A DNA stretch of 64,000 nt, taken from Citrus sinensis (taxonomy: Eukaryota > Streptophyta > Magnoliopsida > Sapindales > Rutaceae). Positions within the stretch are counted from its first letter, which is position 1. Each line of letters starts with the position of its first letter. Below are positions 11,282-23,432 of the stretch, one piece after another. The stretch lies in the NCBI RefSeq assembly GCF_022201045.2, contig NC_068556.1, forward strand, positions 62,001-126,000, in the 5' to 3' direction. The notes below the pieces were generated by a model. That model saw only the letters and a program-made list of their open reading frames with translations, was not told the origin of the DNA and did not search any database. The position numbers were made by a program, and so were the translations under genes.

Positions 11282-13091
11282 ATGAGAAGTATGGGGTCTC
11301 TGAAACAAGGGGTGGTTTCCAGAAGAAAATTACTGGTTGGATTGTTGCTGTTGTTTTACTTTTATGGTGGTGTGTTGTTAATAATGGATTGTGTGGTGGT
11401 GGTGAGTGGAATTGGAGTGAATTGGGGAACACAGGCAACACACCCTTTGCCGCCTTCAACTGTGGTGAGGATGTTAAAAGATAATGGAATTGACAGGGTT
11501 AAGCTATTCGATGCTGATTCCAAGTATTTGAATGCACTTGCTAATTCTGGGATTCAAGTGATGGTGGGTATTCCCAATGAGATGCTCTCTACTCTTGCCA
11601 GCAGTGTCCAAGCCGCTGAAAATTGGGTTGCTAAGAATGTCTCTTCTCATGTCTCCTCCAATGGCGTCGACATCAGGTAAACTCCCAACCCTCCCTCCCT
11701 CCCTCCCTCCCTCCCTCCCTCTTGCTTTTACTTTTTACCTACAAAGCGTCCTCAGTTCAATTCAATCTCTTGTAAACTCAATTTCAGCTGCTTCTGGTAA
11801 AGGTAAAGGTGGTAATAGCCAACTTAGCGGCACAAATTCAAGTTGGAAATTAGATAATTAATGAGATGCTGTGTGATGATTAGTAGGTGTTTTGATGACG
11901 GGCCTTTTTCTCCCCTACCCCCTCCCATCATGATTTAAATTTATTGGTTTCTATTAACTATATTCTTCCTTCGTGTCTAGGTATGTTGCAGTTGGAAATG
12001 AACCGTTTCTTCCGACATTCAATGGAACCTTCATTGGAACAACCCTTCCTGCTCTTCAAAATATTCAGGCAGCTCTCATAAAAGCTGGATTAGGCACTCG
12101 AATAAAAGTCACCGTCCCCCTCAATGCTGATGTTTACCAAAGTCAATCTAACCTTCCTTCTGAAGGTGATTTGCGGACAGACATTCATGATCTCATGCTA
12201 CAGATTCTCAAGTTTTTAAGTGACAACGGTGGTCCATTTACCGTTAACATTTACCCGTTTATAAGCCTCTATAAAGATCCCAGTTTCCCCATTGACTTTG
12301 CTTTCTTTGACAGCAATTCATCTCCAATTAATGATAATGGAAGAGTCTATGAAAATGTGTTTGATGCGAATTATGATACGCTTGTATGGGCGTTACAGAA
12401 AAATGGATTTGGTAACTTGTCCATTATTGTTGGAGAGATTGGATGGCCTACTGACGGGGACAAAAACGCAAATCTAAAGTTTGCCCAGCGGTTCAACCAA
12501 GGTTTCATGTCACGAGTCAATGCTGGAAAGGGAACCCCAATGCGATCTGGTGCTATTGATGCGTACTTATTTAGTCTCATAGATGAAGATGCCAAAAGCA
12601 TTCAGCCAGGGAATTTTGAACGGCATTGGGGCTTACTTTACTTTGATGGACAACCCAAGTACCAGCTTAGCCTTGGAAATGGAAGGAATGGTTTGGTAGC
12701 AGCTAAGGATGTACATTATCTTGCCCAGAAATGGTGTGTTATGTCACCCTCCGCAAGCCTTGATGACCCACAAGTTGCTGCTAGTGTGAGTTATGCTTGT
12801 GGAAATGCTGATTGCACAAGTCTTGGATATGGAACTTCCTGTGGGAATTTGGACGCTCGTGGGAACATTTCATATGCATTCAACAGCTACTACCAGATAA
12901 ATAATCAGCTTGACAGTGCATGCAGGTTTCCAAACCTTTCGGCTGTTACCACCACAAATCCATCCACAGGGGATTGCCTATTCAGGATCATGATCAAAAC
13001 AGATACTACCGCAGGCGCAGGGGAGAGGAGATTATCAAGGTCTGTTGGTCTGCTGGCATACATATTGACATTCGTGTTTATAATTATGTAA
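11282..13091 (+). CDS. GPI-anchored glucan endo-1,3-beta-glucosidase (GH17 + CBM43)
   Basis: The protein hydrolyses beta-1,3-glucan (callose) at the cell surface. Exons are 11282-11676 and 11981-13091, giving 501 aa; an Arg codon is split by the 304-bp intron. A basic start and a hydrophobic stretch (about residues 16-42) form the signal peptide, followed by GIGVNWG, the typical GH17 opening. The proton donor is Glu139 in VGNEP and the nucleophile Glu284 in GEIGWPT. Residues about 383-466 form a CBM43/X8 module with six cysteines (384, 405, 410, 419, 446, 464) that binds callose. The hydrophobic C-terminus ([15 protein letters not shown]) fits a GPI-anchor signal. It resembles the Arabidopsis endo-1,3-beta-glucosidase 5/6 group (At4g31140, At5g58090). 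Reading frame and catalytic residues are intact. The intron carries a CCCT microsatellite. Confidence 0.93.
11689..11721. repeat. (CCCT)n microsatellite in GH17 intron
   Basis: About eight CCCT/CTCC tetranucleotide units lie just inside the 5' part of the glucanase intron, 12 bases after the donor site. This is a likely polymorphic marker. Confidence 0.85.
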
Positions 13092-15095
13092 ATATCAGAG
13101 CTTCAGTGCATTTGAGTTCAATCTTTATTTTTACTTTTCAAGAGAATAAATTGAATATCTGAGGTTCAAAACTCACACTCGTCAAGTGGACGTTCGGTAT
13201 AAAATTTCCATAGCGAAACAATTGGCCTATTTAGAGTGATAATTTAAAACAAGACGAAAGATTAATCTTGCCAGAGCTTTAGTTCAGAATATGACTCGGA
13301 TTTCATTTAAAACCAACATAGCATCAATATTATGCTCCACTATATTATTAAATGCTCTACCTTTTATGCAATATAAAATGAATTTTCCATACACTATTAT
13401 TCCATGCTCAGATTCATCAACGTACGTATAGGTCCCTTTCGCTTTGAATCCTATCCTTGTTTAATTCTCAGTTCCAGAAGGAGCAGCACCTTGGTAACTA
13501 TTAGCCTGCGGAACTGCCAGAACTGTAGAGGCAAAAAAGCTTTCTGATGGCTTTAATGCTCTCTTCTTCTATTTTTGGCCGCAGTCCTTCCTAATTTGTC
13601 GATAAAAGGAAATTGCAGTCTCTGGTTTGCATAATGTCAATGGACAGACAATTATTTACTGAGAAGCAGATATTTATTGTATAAAAAATGCAACCCTCTA
13701 CATATCAAGGCATAGGGAGTTCCATATTTGTGGCCAATTTGAGAGCACTGTTTTATATGTTCTCCAGGTAGAGGACTTTCCAATAAAAACAGGAAAAAAA
13801 AGGGTAAATAAAAAAAAGTACGACTTGCTCTAAATATTTTATACCTTTCCCCACATGAAAAACTTGTAATACCAAACCCCATTCACAATTCCATTAATTA
13901 CTCGTTTATGGAACAAATGTTTAGTTCGATTAATCCTCTTATCCCGTCAGTCAAAGATCATGTATAAAAGAGCATCTGTATAAGCATGCTCATAATACTC
14001 TTTTATTATTCTATGTATATTTAGTTATTTAAAATCGAATATAACATTCGGTTCTTATTACCCACTTTCGAAATTTTACATTTGCTCTATTCTAATTCAA
14101 AAACTAAGTCATTCTTATTGGATCGACATCGGTCCAGTCCAAAACCTCGCGAATTGATTTTTACGATGCTTCTCTAATCCATAAATATGTAAAGTTACAA
14201 AAATAACTTATTTATTTTATTATTAATCAACAATACCAAAAGTGGGTTACCGGGGACCATTGAATATGATTCTTCAACTTGCATCAGGTTAAAAGCAAGA
14301 AACATATTTGCACTATCTCCATCTTCAAATAAAATATTTTTTCGAGGGAGAAAATACCAATTCAAACTAAATGAATTAAAAGGGATCTTATTGTTTGTAT
14401 CGAGATTCGAGATTATAAATTTATTCAGGCACACAAATCGAAGAGTCACTTGTCAGTTTCTAGAATTAATTGAACGAATAACACTTTTACCGCTAAACTA
14501 AATTGGCTATAATGCGTTTGTTATAAAAAAACGTTTGTTTTTGGATAAGAATAAGATACAGGTGTTGGTTAAATAAATCAATGGAGAGCTCTAGTACTAC
14601 TAATAATCCCAATGTAGGCTAAGAACTATTAAACTACTAATATTTTTTTTTCCCTAGAGCGAGTTCGCACGCCAACTGTAGCAGCACCATCCACTAAAAC
14701 TTGGCCGTTTTTAATGCATTTATCCAGCCCAGCCAACCCTACACATACATAAACATAGGGAGTTCCATGTTTGTGGCCAATTCAAGAGCGCTCTTTTATA
14801 TATTCTCCAGGTAGAAGGCTTTCTAATAAATTTATTCTTCGAAGTTATATTAAGTGAAATACCACGAGAGTACTTCATTGTGAAGTCAACCTGCTTGACC
14901 AAGGTCAACTCTATTATCACTTGTTATAACATAATCCTTCAGTGACAACAATCACCTAAATTCTAAGAATATTCGTATTGTATTATTAAGAAACAATAAA
15001 CGAATATGAGAAAATATATCTGAATCCATAATATTTAATTACTTTTTAGAGTCGTGTAATTTATCTTCCATATCAATACGTTCTTTTAGAGAATT
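13092..15095. other. Intergenic region with a duplicated 78-bp segment
   Basis: No gene is supported. A segment at 13711-13788 (CATAGGGAGTTCCAT...TCTCCAGGTAGA) recurs in the same orientation at 14754-14831 with scattered mismatches, so both belong to an unidentified repeat. A minus-strand open frame at 14195-14449 (84 aa) has no recognisable domain and is not called as a gene. Confidence 0.45.
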
Positions 15096-15380
15096 CTTTA
15101 AATTTCTATTTACACTCTCTTTAATGATAGAATATCATAAAATGATAAAATAGTATGTGTGACCTAAGGGACTATAACTACTTATATAACACAACTTTTT
15201 CTATTCTCATTACGTATTTCTATTCAGCTTATCATAGAAACAAAAACTACTCTTAAATATCTATACATTAAATGTTTACACCCTATTAGATACATGAAAG
15301 TATAAATTACTGAAAACCTGAATAAATCACTTTTAATTGAACTTAACCTTATATGACAGTCTGCAACACATAATTATTTA
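15096..15380 (-). repeat. Dispersed repeat, copy B (inverted relative to copy A)
   Basis: The reverse complement of this stretch aligns along its length to 3485-3765, including GACTGTCATATAAGG and the AATAATTATGTGT block. The two copies have diverged by many substitutions and small indels, suggesting old insertions of one retroelement-like family. Confidence 0.5.
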
Positions 15381-16189
15381 CATATAAACCCACATTAGAT
15401 TAAAGATCTAATATTCTTTACGAAGAATCGTTTAGATAGTACCATAACAGCTCCAGTCTCACATAGGATCATTCTTGTAACAAAAAAGTACTGCATTATG
15501 AACCCTTTAGGCCACATGGATCCTATTTGTGATTGAGGTCGAGCAGCTGTAACTTATAAGTTACTGCACTAAAATACTTGATAAACATTAGTTGTTGTAA
15601 CTTAGAAACTAAGTTGATTTGATTTTACACTTACATGATAAAAAATTTATTATATCTTTATTAATTTTTAAAAAATTATTATTTAAAAATTATATTTACT
15701 ACGTACTATTAACTTTTATTTCATAATTGCAGCTATATCTGTAACTCCTGATAACCAAATGGAGCCCTGATCAGTACTTTAAGTCTTCGCATTTTGATTA
15801 ACAATCCGATTTATTATGTCACAATTTTGGAAATTATAAAGAGGTTGTTGAGTTGTAGGCTTATGTAATTTAATTCGGATTTTTTTTGCTATAAGAAACA
15901 TTTAGATATCTTTAGGCTTTAGCTGCCGATAGCATCCAGACATGCAATGTTAATTGCTGCGATTAATAAACAAACTTCGTCAACAAAATAATTTAAAACG
16001 GGAGCTTTGGTGTATGACTTTAATGTCAAATAAAGGAAGAGGAGTTTAGACTGTTTAGTCCACACATACATTTACAAGTGGTTCCTAGTTTTTTCTACGT
16101 CTGTTGATTTTTTGACATTAAAAGAAACACAGAAACCAAAAGAAAGCAAAGAAAAAAGGACCTACCAGATTCAAGTACGTCCACTGTTC
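15381..16189. other. Intergenic sequence
   Basis: AT-rich, with no gene or ordered repeat seen. It lies downstream of the endonuclease V pseudogene. Confidence 0.4.
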
Positions 16190-18860
16190 TAATGTTCTGC
16201 TTGATGCTTTTGGCTAGTCTCTTGGTCTTATGTCAATCAACTTGCATATAATACGAAAATGGGTATTAGAATCGAAAATCAGTTTCATCTCAAACATGGT
16301 AAGTAAATGAAACAAAAGAATAAACAATGATGTTCAGCAGCTCAGATTTATAAACATCTAAGGATGAAAAGAACACCACAAATATTCCGATCAAACAACT
16401 GATGACCATCCAACTCGATAAACCATGGAATTCTAAGTAATTATTTTTACATTACATGTTAAAGAGAGAGCGCTCATAAAATAACAAAATATCCTCAAAA
16501 GGTTTTTGAAGGATTCTAGTTGTGAGTCAATAAAGAAGGTACTTGGTTTAACCTGCCGTATAGGCTCTGGCACAGGGTGCCTGCAGGACATTTTAACAAT
16601 CACGATAGCAGTATCAAGCGATGCGGTAAGCGGGTGACCAACTGAAATAAATATTGCCTTTAATGTATCTGCTGTTGATCTCATTGCCTGGAAAAAAAAA
16701 AAAACCAAATTGCTGTAAATTACGGTTCTGCAAGCCAAAATCTTTGGAGCTATGAAATGACATAAACTGAAGACACCTAAAACCAGATGCCTTGCCATAA
16801 CAACCAACTCTAGAAGTCACTAGACTCAGTATAGTAGTCCGTCCGGCTGCTCTTGCTGAAATCATTACTCTTCATTCTCCCGTGCTCTAGCAATTTCGCT
16901 CCCTAGACCACTACCATGTAGTTAGGTAGGGACAATCAATCCGTAGTGACGGGAATCTAGGAATGAATGGGGGTCCCTATTAATAATGAATGAATATATA
17001 ATTAGTTACACTGCCCTCTGTTGGAAATTAGATCCTACTCTGTCTCCCCTTTTCATCCTAGGTTGGGCCCAACAGGCATAGCTGCTGTTCACGGGGAGTG
17101 AATCTAGCTGGCAGATGAGCCTAAGTTTGAAGCTTTCGTAAAGACAATGACCTATGGTATCAGTCAGGAGACTTGTGAGTTGATTCACGACTCGGTGAAT
17201 AAGAAATAGAATAAGTCGCTTCTGACTGGAGGCTTAAGGCTTCTATCCCCAAACACTCCGATCCAACAATCTGACATTCATGTTATAAAGAAATACACAT
17301 CTTCCCTGGCACATAATCAAATAGTTTTTAGAATAAAACCAAAGGTGGGAAAAATGGTGACAGATTAAGAAAACTGTGGGTTGTTGACAATTTTATCAGG
17401 CAACAGACTAGTTCCGTATCCTTCATAGACCAATAACATGAACAAACAAACAAAGAAAAAAACAGAGAAAATCACATATAAAAATGTTCCAATCAATATC
17501 CAAGTATGTCACCTTCATCAACCAACCAGAAAGTTCCTTCTTTACTTCTCTGTAGAGTGTTTTGGTTTTTCATCATCAATTTAATTTCAGCTTCTTATCA
17601 TACCAAAAGAACAATAATAAATTACTATCCACTCTTCACCACTCATAATGGAGACCTTCTATAAATGGGAATGATTGGCTACAATTCATTACTTGGTAGT
17701 TATCACTGTCCTGATAAAGATATTGAAGACCCCTAGGAGATGCCCAGCAGTTTATTTTAAAGCTGGCTATTGGATATTCTTCCTTATCACTCTATCAATT
17801 GGCTACAGATAAATACTTTGTCACATTACAGGATGCACCAATTGGCTTACTCACATACAACTTCCCAAATGCATCATCCTGAGACCTGAACCTCCGGTCA
17901 AAGTAATAATATCTTTATTATTTTTTTCCTTTATGTCAGTAAGTTCCCTTACTACAGAATGAGTAGTGGTACAGCAGAAATATTTTGAAGTTGGAAATTT
18001 TCCATAATATAATTTGATGTAAATGAATATGAACTCAAAAATTCAAGTTCTCAACTCAGAACAAAGACAAGTGAATAGATAGGATTTTGTTACAAACACA
18101 TTTCTGGTGGTAAGTCGAGGGCACCGTGCTTGCATATGTATTCTGCTATCTATATGAAAAGGTAACATGTCAAACCTTAACTTAGCCACGTGGGATATTG
18201 GCTGCTAACAGATTTCATATTGCAAAAGAAACTCAGAAATCCTGCAGAGGCGGATGCCTAAAATAGTAAACACATTGACGAGAATTAAATGAAAAAACTA
18301 GTGTCCACCACATTCTTTCCAATCCCAATTGTAGGAAGATTTGCCAGAACACCGATACGATTGGCCAATTGGCCAAGCCAAGAATGTTCGGTTGTATCCA
18401 ACAATCGATGTATGTGCAAATACACAGATGACGTGAAAAAAAGAGAGCAGCTAGCTAGTTAACCATTGAAGAGAAGAGAACCAAAGAAATTGTTTAGAGC
18501 AAAGTAATACACCAAGTCACTAATTATAATAAACGATGATCTATTTCCCTTTAATAAGAACGTAACTTTATTAAAATGAGACCTCGCGAAAGGCACATGA
18601 AACCTGAGGAGAGACTATGAAATACATCGTCAACGCGTACAGCATAGCAGCCATGCGATTGAATATTTGTTGGATCTTCCTTTAGAGAAGCTCATCTCAT
18701 ATTTTATATATTTATCACCAACACCCCCTCTTCTTTCTTCCGTTGCTGTTGCGTTTGTGCTTGTGGAGTTGGACAATTTCCCATTCAGATTTCGAATCAT
18801 CTTCAGTTTTTATCTCCCTTTTTAGCTCGTCTTGATTCTTAAATCCCGAATTTATCTGCG
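16190..18860 (-). pseudogene. Endonuclease V tandem pseudogene
   Basis: A decayed copy of the adjacent endonuclease V gene in the same orientation. Recognisable parts, from its 5' end, are: exon 2 (about 18595-18860, an IQDEL-like start, then disruptions), exon 5 (about 18310-18395, with a short internal duplication of TTGGCCAA type), exon 6 (about 17858-17976), exon 7 (16553-16687, still open but with two extra codons after the ISVGH motif), and exon 8 (about 16190-16246, scrambled). Exons 3 and 4 are missing between 18430 and 18590. Intron sequence also aligns, so this is a DNA-level duplication and not a retrocopy. The copy of the exon 6-7 intron contains an unrelated insert at about 16788-17228. 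Confidence 0.82.
16788..17228. other. Foreign-looking insert in the pseudogene intron (possible organellar DNA)
   Basis: The flanking pseudogene intron aligns with the functional intron up to about 16787 (GACACCTAAA) and again from about 17229 (TAAGGCTTCTA). The roughly 440 bp between have no counterpart and replace about 95 bp of it. The insert is visibly less AT-rich than its surroundings. Its style (GGTTGGGCCCAACAGG, GTCCGTCCGGCTGCTC) suggests plant mitochondrial non-coding DNA, but that origin is inference. Confidence 0.4.
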
Positions 18861-19530
18861 TAAACATCGTCGCTCATCTGTATTTTCAGATATCACATGT
18901 CCTGTCGTTAATCTGTATACGATTCAGTGAACACTGTGTGCTAATCGTTTGTTTCTCATAATAGTAAATGACTGGTCGTCTGTTTATTTCGAAAGCAGAT
19001 AACTGTCGTATGATAATTTAAAGTTTAGGAAATTCACTAGTTTTTCATCCTCACAAAAATGCGTAATTCATCTACAAGGTTTCAAAAGGACACTAAAATT
19101 CTCACCAAGGGATAGTTCTTGATATGTAACCACCGTTTCAAAGCAAATCATTTAAGAAAATAAAGAATTTACACTTTAAAAGATGAACTTCATCATGACT
19201 ATCCCAAATGCCAGAACAGAATCAGAAAAAAAAAAGATGGGGACTTCATTACCTTTGATCTGAAACAACAGCATCAAAACATCTATACAATTCAGTAGAC
19301 AACATCAATGGGCGAGAGACGAAAAAAAATGAAGAATTTACAGCTAATGAACAAATTAATCTGTACGAAATTAACTTAATCCCAACATTCTAGCATACAC
19401 GAACCACATTTTCTTGTTAACTGGGAAATTTATTATGATGGACCATTTACATCCTTAATTTCGTACAAGCAGTAACACAAATCTCCCATACGCCATATTT
19501 TGAGCATGGCGAGATCACAAACATCCCAAG
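18861..19530. other. Spacer between pseudogene and endonuclease V
   Basis: Probably the 3' flank of endonuclease V and the upstream remnant of its tandem copy. No separate gene is seen. Confidence 0.45.
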
Positions 19531-22154
19531 TCATTGCCATCTCTGCAAGAGACATGTGCTCTGATGCTTCTGGAGATAGTCTCTTGATCTTATATCAGCC
19601 TGCATTAAGACAAAAGTGCAGATTTAGAATTGAACATCAATGTCATCTCAAACATGATAAGTCAATTAAAGAAAGAATAAGCGATAGTGCTCAACAGCTC
19701 AACGTTATGAACAACTGAAGACTGCAAGATGAAAAAGAAACACCACCAGCATTCACCACCCCAACTTTAAATAAACTAGGGAATACTCAAAAGAACATCT
19801 TTTATTTATAGATTAAATAGTCAGTGCTCGTAAAATAGCAACATATCCTCAAAAGTTAATGAACGACAATTGAGTTGCTAGCCAAAAGCGGAGGTACTGA
19901 GTTTTGACCTGTCGTATAGGCTCTGGCACACGATACTTGCAAGTCATTTTAACAATCATGACAGCAGTATCAAGTGAAATGCAGTGACCAACTGAAATAA
20001 ATATAGGCTTCAATGTGTCTGGAGTTGATCTCATTGCCTACAAAAATGCAAGATTGATCTCAAGTATAATTCTGAAACCAAAATCTTAGGAGTTATGAAA
20101 ACAATGTGAACTGGAGACACCTAAATCAGTAACAAAAGCTATATTCAGTTTAAATTGGGATCCTTCAACAGATGAAGCAAACAAGAATCAGCTAAGCCAA
20201 CAATTTTCAACATACAAAAAGCTTGCCTAAGGCTTCTACCCAAGTCCCAAGACCTCACCAAAACTTCACAACCTCTCCTGCAGATATACTAAATCAATGT
20301 ACATAAAAGATAGTTCTTGCAAAAGCCAAAAAGGAAAATCCTCAGAACCTTACTCTCAAAGAACTGCTAAATAATGAAGAATTTCAAACAGATCCAAGAC
20401 AATGAAAGGCAAGTAGCAGAAAAGAGACCTAATGAATCTTCATCACTGCTAACAGAGACTTTCTATGAACAGGAATGATTGGCTACAAGTTATTACTTGA
20501 TGCTAATGACGATCTCTACGAGATGCCAAGCAATTTACATTAAAGCTGGCTATTTGGGGTTGGAAAATTCAATCTTCACCACTCTTGCAGTTGCCTCTAG
20601 AAATATACTTGGTCACATTATAAGATACACATAAAGAGTCAAATATCACAAACCGAACCTCATGCTAACTCACTTACCACTCCCCATGTGGATCCTGAGC
20701 CTCCCATCAAAGGAATAATATCTTCATTATTGTTTTCTTTTGCATCAAGTAGTTGCCTTACTCCAGAATGTGTTAGACCATCCACATGGTGCAGCTGAAA
20801 TATTTTAAAGTTAGAAAATCATGATTCAATGTAACACAATGGAGAGTCAAGAATTAAGTTCTTAACTCAGAACAGTGATAGGTGAGTAGATAGTATTTCA
20901 TAATATCAGAGACACCTAGAATGATCAATCATTAAATATAAAAACCAGTAACAATGAAGCCCTTGGTTCCCTTTAATTGAAGAATACAAAGAAGAAAAAC
21001 TAGTCTGTACTGTAGTCAATATTCACATTCTTTCCAACCCCAATTGTAGTAAGATTCGCCAGAACACCGATGTGACTGGCCAAGCCAAAACCTACGAAGA
21101 GAGTTCATAAATTAATGTTAGCATTGGATCCAACAATTGATGTAGGTGGAAAACCAAATGCTGCTTGGCAATCAAGTTCAAACAAAATACTACAACTGCC
21201 CAAAATATCGAGTTAAACAAATATTCTGTCTATAATAACAAAACTTGCAAAAGGGAAGGGACAAAAAAGGAGCTCTATGCATAACGTTTAGGAAGAAATA
21301 GCATATATGGAAATGCATGCAAAAAATACTTGCCTCGAGGATGGAGTAGTCCATTGCCATCAACCATTAATACCTGTTGATTAAAAAAGCTGTTATAAAA
21401 TCCAATAGGAGGAAAGCTAGTAGTGGATGTATTCAAGAATTCGGCACTGCAGTAGGCATCAAGAAGCATGGGTGATAATAAGAGGATCAATTAATCAATC
21501 ATCACCTGTGGGTAAAAATGGTTAGCCCTCTTTTTCATGTTATCCAGAAGCGATAAAAGAACCGGAGCCTAAAGCAAAGAGAAGAAAATCATAAAATATG
21601 TTAAGTGCAAAATAACTACATGAAAATATTCTATAAGAAGAAGATAACTAAAATGAAAGAGACCTCGCGAAATGCAAGGAAACCAGGGACATAAGGCACT
21701 TGAAGCCTGAGAAGAGAATAATCCTCATAGACTATTTGCAGAGTTTGGAGGTCCAACACAACAATGCAACCACATGCAATTGATGGATCTTCCTTTGAGA
21801 AGCTCATATCAACACCACCAATATACTTCAGCAACACCTCTTCTTCTTCTTTTGTGCTCGTGTTTGTGGTTGTGGAGTTCGGTAAATTCCAAGTAAAAAA
21901 ATCTTCAGTTATTAATCTCTTTTTTAGCTCGTCCTGAATCCTGAATTTACCATTGCCAACTACTAATAGCTAATCACTTAAAATGACTAATAATTGGACT
22001 ATATAACCTATAATTTTAACTTAAATCATTTCATTGTTCAGACCCAAAAGATTTAAGGAATATAATCATACTCTGTCCACTGATTGAGCTGAGCTTGAGC
22101 AGCAGGATCGGGCGATGCTAGTGCTTCCCTTTCTTCTTCACAATAATTTTCCAT
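19531..22154 (-). CDS. Endonuclease V (deoxyinosine/inosine-specific nuclease)
   Basis: Cleaves nucleic acid near deaminated adenine (inosine). Eight exons (descending): 22154-22072, 21940-21664, 21568-21506, 21373-21334, 21091-21027, 20794-20678, 20037-19909 and 19599-19531 give 280 aa, all in frame. The N-terminus (ASPDPAAQAQLNQWTEIQDEL) matches plant family members. Family metal-site residues are present: Asp72 (GGVDMSF), Glu120 (PYVPGFLAFRE), Asp146 (VDGNGLLHPRG) and His233 (FISVGH). The intron after exon 4 needs a GC donor (CGAG|GCAAGT); all others are GT-AG. The C-terminus ends ADIRSRDYL plus a short tail. The start at 22154 is the first in-frame ATG; I did not identify a transit peptide. 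It is the only intact copy, being adjacent to a dead tandem copy. Arabidopsis counterpart: At4g31150. Confidence 0.92.
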
Positions 22155-23432
22155 GTACGATCTGTAACAAGAAGACATTTGCTCGGGGATTGAATGAAAT
22201 TCTCTTCGATGATGTGGCTGCTGCACTCCTGAATTCTTTTCCTTTTAAAAAAAAAAAAAAAATTGTTTCTGGATTGTACAGTGGAAACATAAAGAATGGC
22301 CAACAAAGAATTACTTGGATCCCGAAAAGGAAGGGCGATAAAATCCCCATTTCTTTTTATTTTCATGATTACGATTTTATCCCTATAGTCTTAACTTTTG
22401 TTTGTATGGTTACTGGGGTTTCGTGAATCCTGAACTGATGAAATAAATTGTACCTTTCAGGCAAGAAAAATGTAAGATTTCATCGCACAAGTTTTATTTG
22501 TTAATTAATTTATTATTATTATTATTATTGTTATTACACCTGTTCTCCCGGCTGTGTATTCTCATCATATTGAAAAAAAATCTAAAAAGCAAATTTTTTT
22601 TTAATTAAAAAACCATTGTATGTGCATCGGAATGCTACAATATCATCTAAATACCTTACAACATGTTTCTCTTTTATGTAGCAAATGATTCACGACAATA
22701 TTGGCAGAGTAGTTTTTGTATGTCTACTTTGATGCCACTGAAACTTGGGTTATCAAGCAAGAAATGCATCACTACAGGCACTTGTTGGCTGCTCTTATCA
22801 CTTTTATGCGTCTGACTCACTCTTCGACTGTAAGCTGTATACTACAATATGGAATTATGGATGATCAAAGATAGCGTTTTACTGATAACTGGATATTTTG
22901 CTCATTAAGGAAAGAAGGGGATAAAAATGGTTTGGCTATTGGCAGAATGCTATGGTTTATGTGTAAGGAAGTGTAGAGACTTGGAAATCCAGTTGCCAGC
23001 AAGGGTAATAATGACATTCAGTAGGAGAATAACCTGTTAAAGACGGGCCTTTTATGGACCCGACTAAATTGGGCCAGAAACTAGGGTTAGGAGTAAGAGG
23101 GTCGGGTTATTCGGGAATGCTCGGATCCATTTCGTGAACAAGTTAGAAGCGTCTCTCTCATCAATCATCGTATAAAAGGGAAAGACAACCGCAGCGTCCG
23201 TCTTTATTGGTTTTGCTTCCCCTCCGCTCGTAATATAATATAGTATAATTACGCCCAGCTCTCTCTCAATCAAACACCCTAGGGCCTAGTCCCTGAACCG
23301 AACGCCCAATTGCACGCTCATTGACCAAAATAGTTGAGTTTGAGTTGGCGAGCAAGGAAGCAGTAGTAAATTAAAAAGTCTAAACAGTTTTGTTTGTTTA
23401 ATCAGAGAAAGGTTCATTCTTGTTTTTGGTTT
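22155..23432. promoter_or_regulatory. Divergent intergenic region, endonuclease V / DCAF1
   Basis: The start codons of the two divergent genes are about 1.28 kb apart, so promoters of both must lie here. No gene is supported inside. A (TTA)n run occurs near 22510-22530. The 5' UTR of DCAF1 probably occupies the last few hundred bases. Precise elements could not be assigned. Confidence 0.45.

Noticed and set aside
14195..14449. 84-aa minus-strand frame (FLPRKNILFEDGDSANMFLA)
   Set aside because: It looks protein-like, but no family was recognised, and there is no neighbouring exon or second copy to support it.
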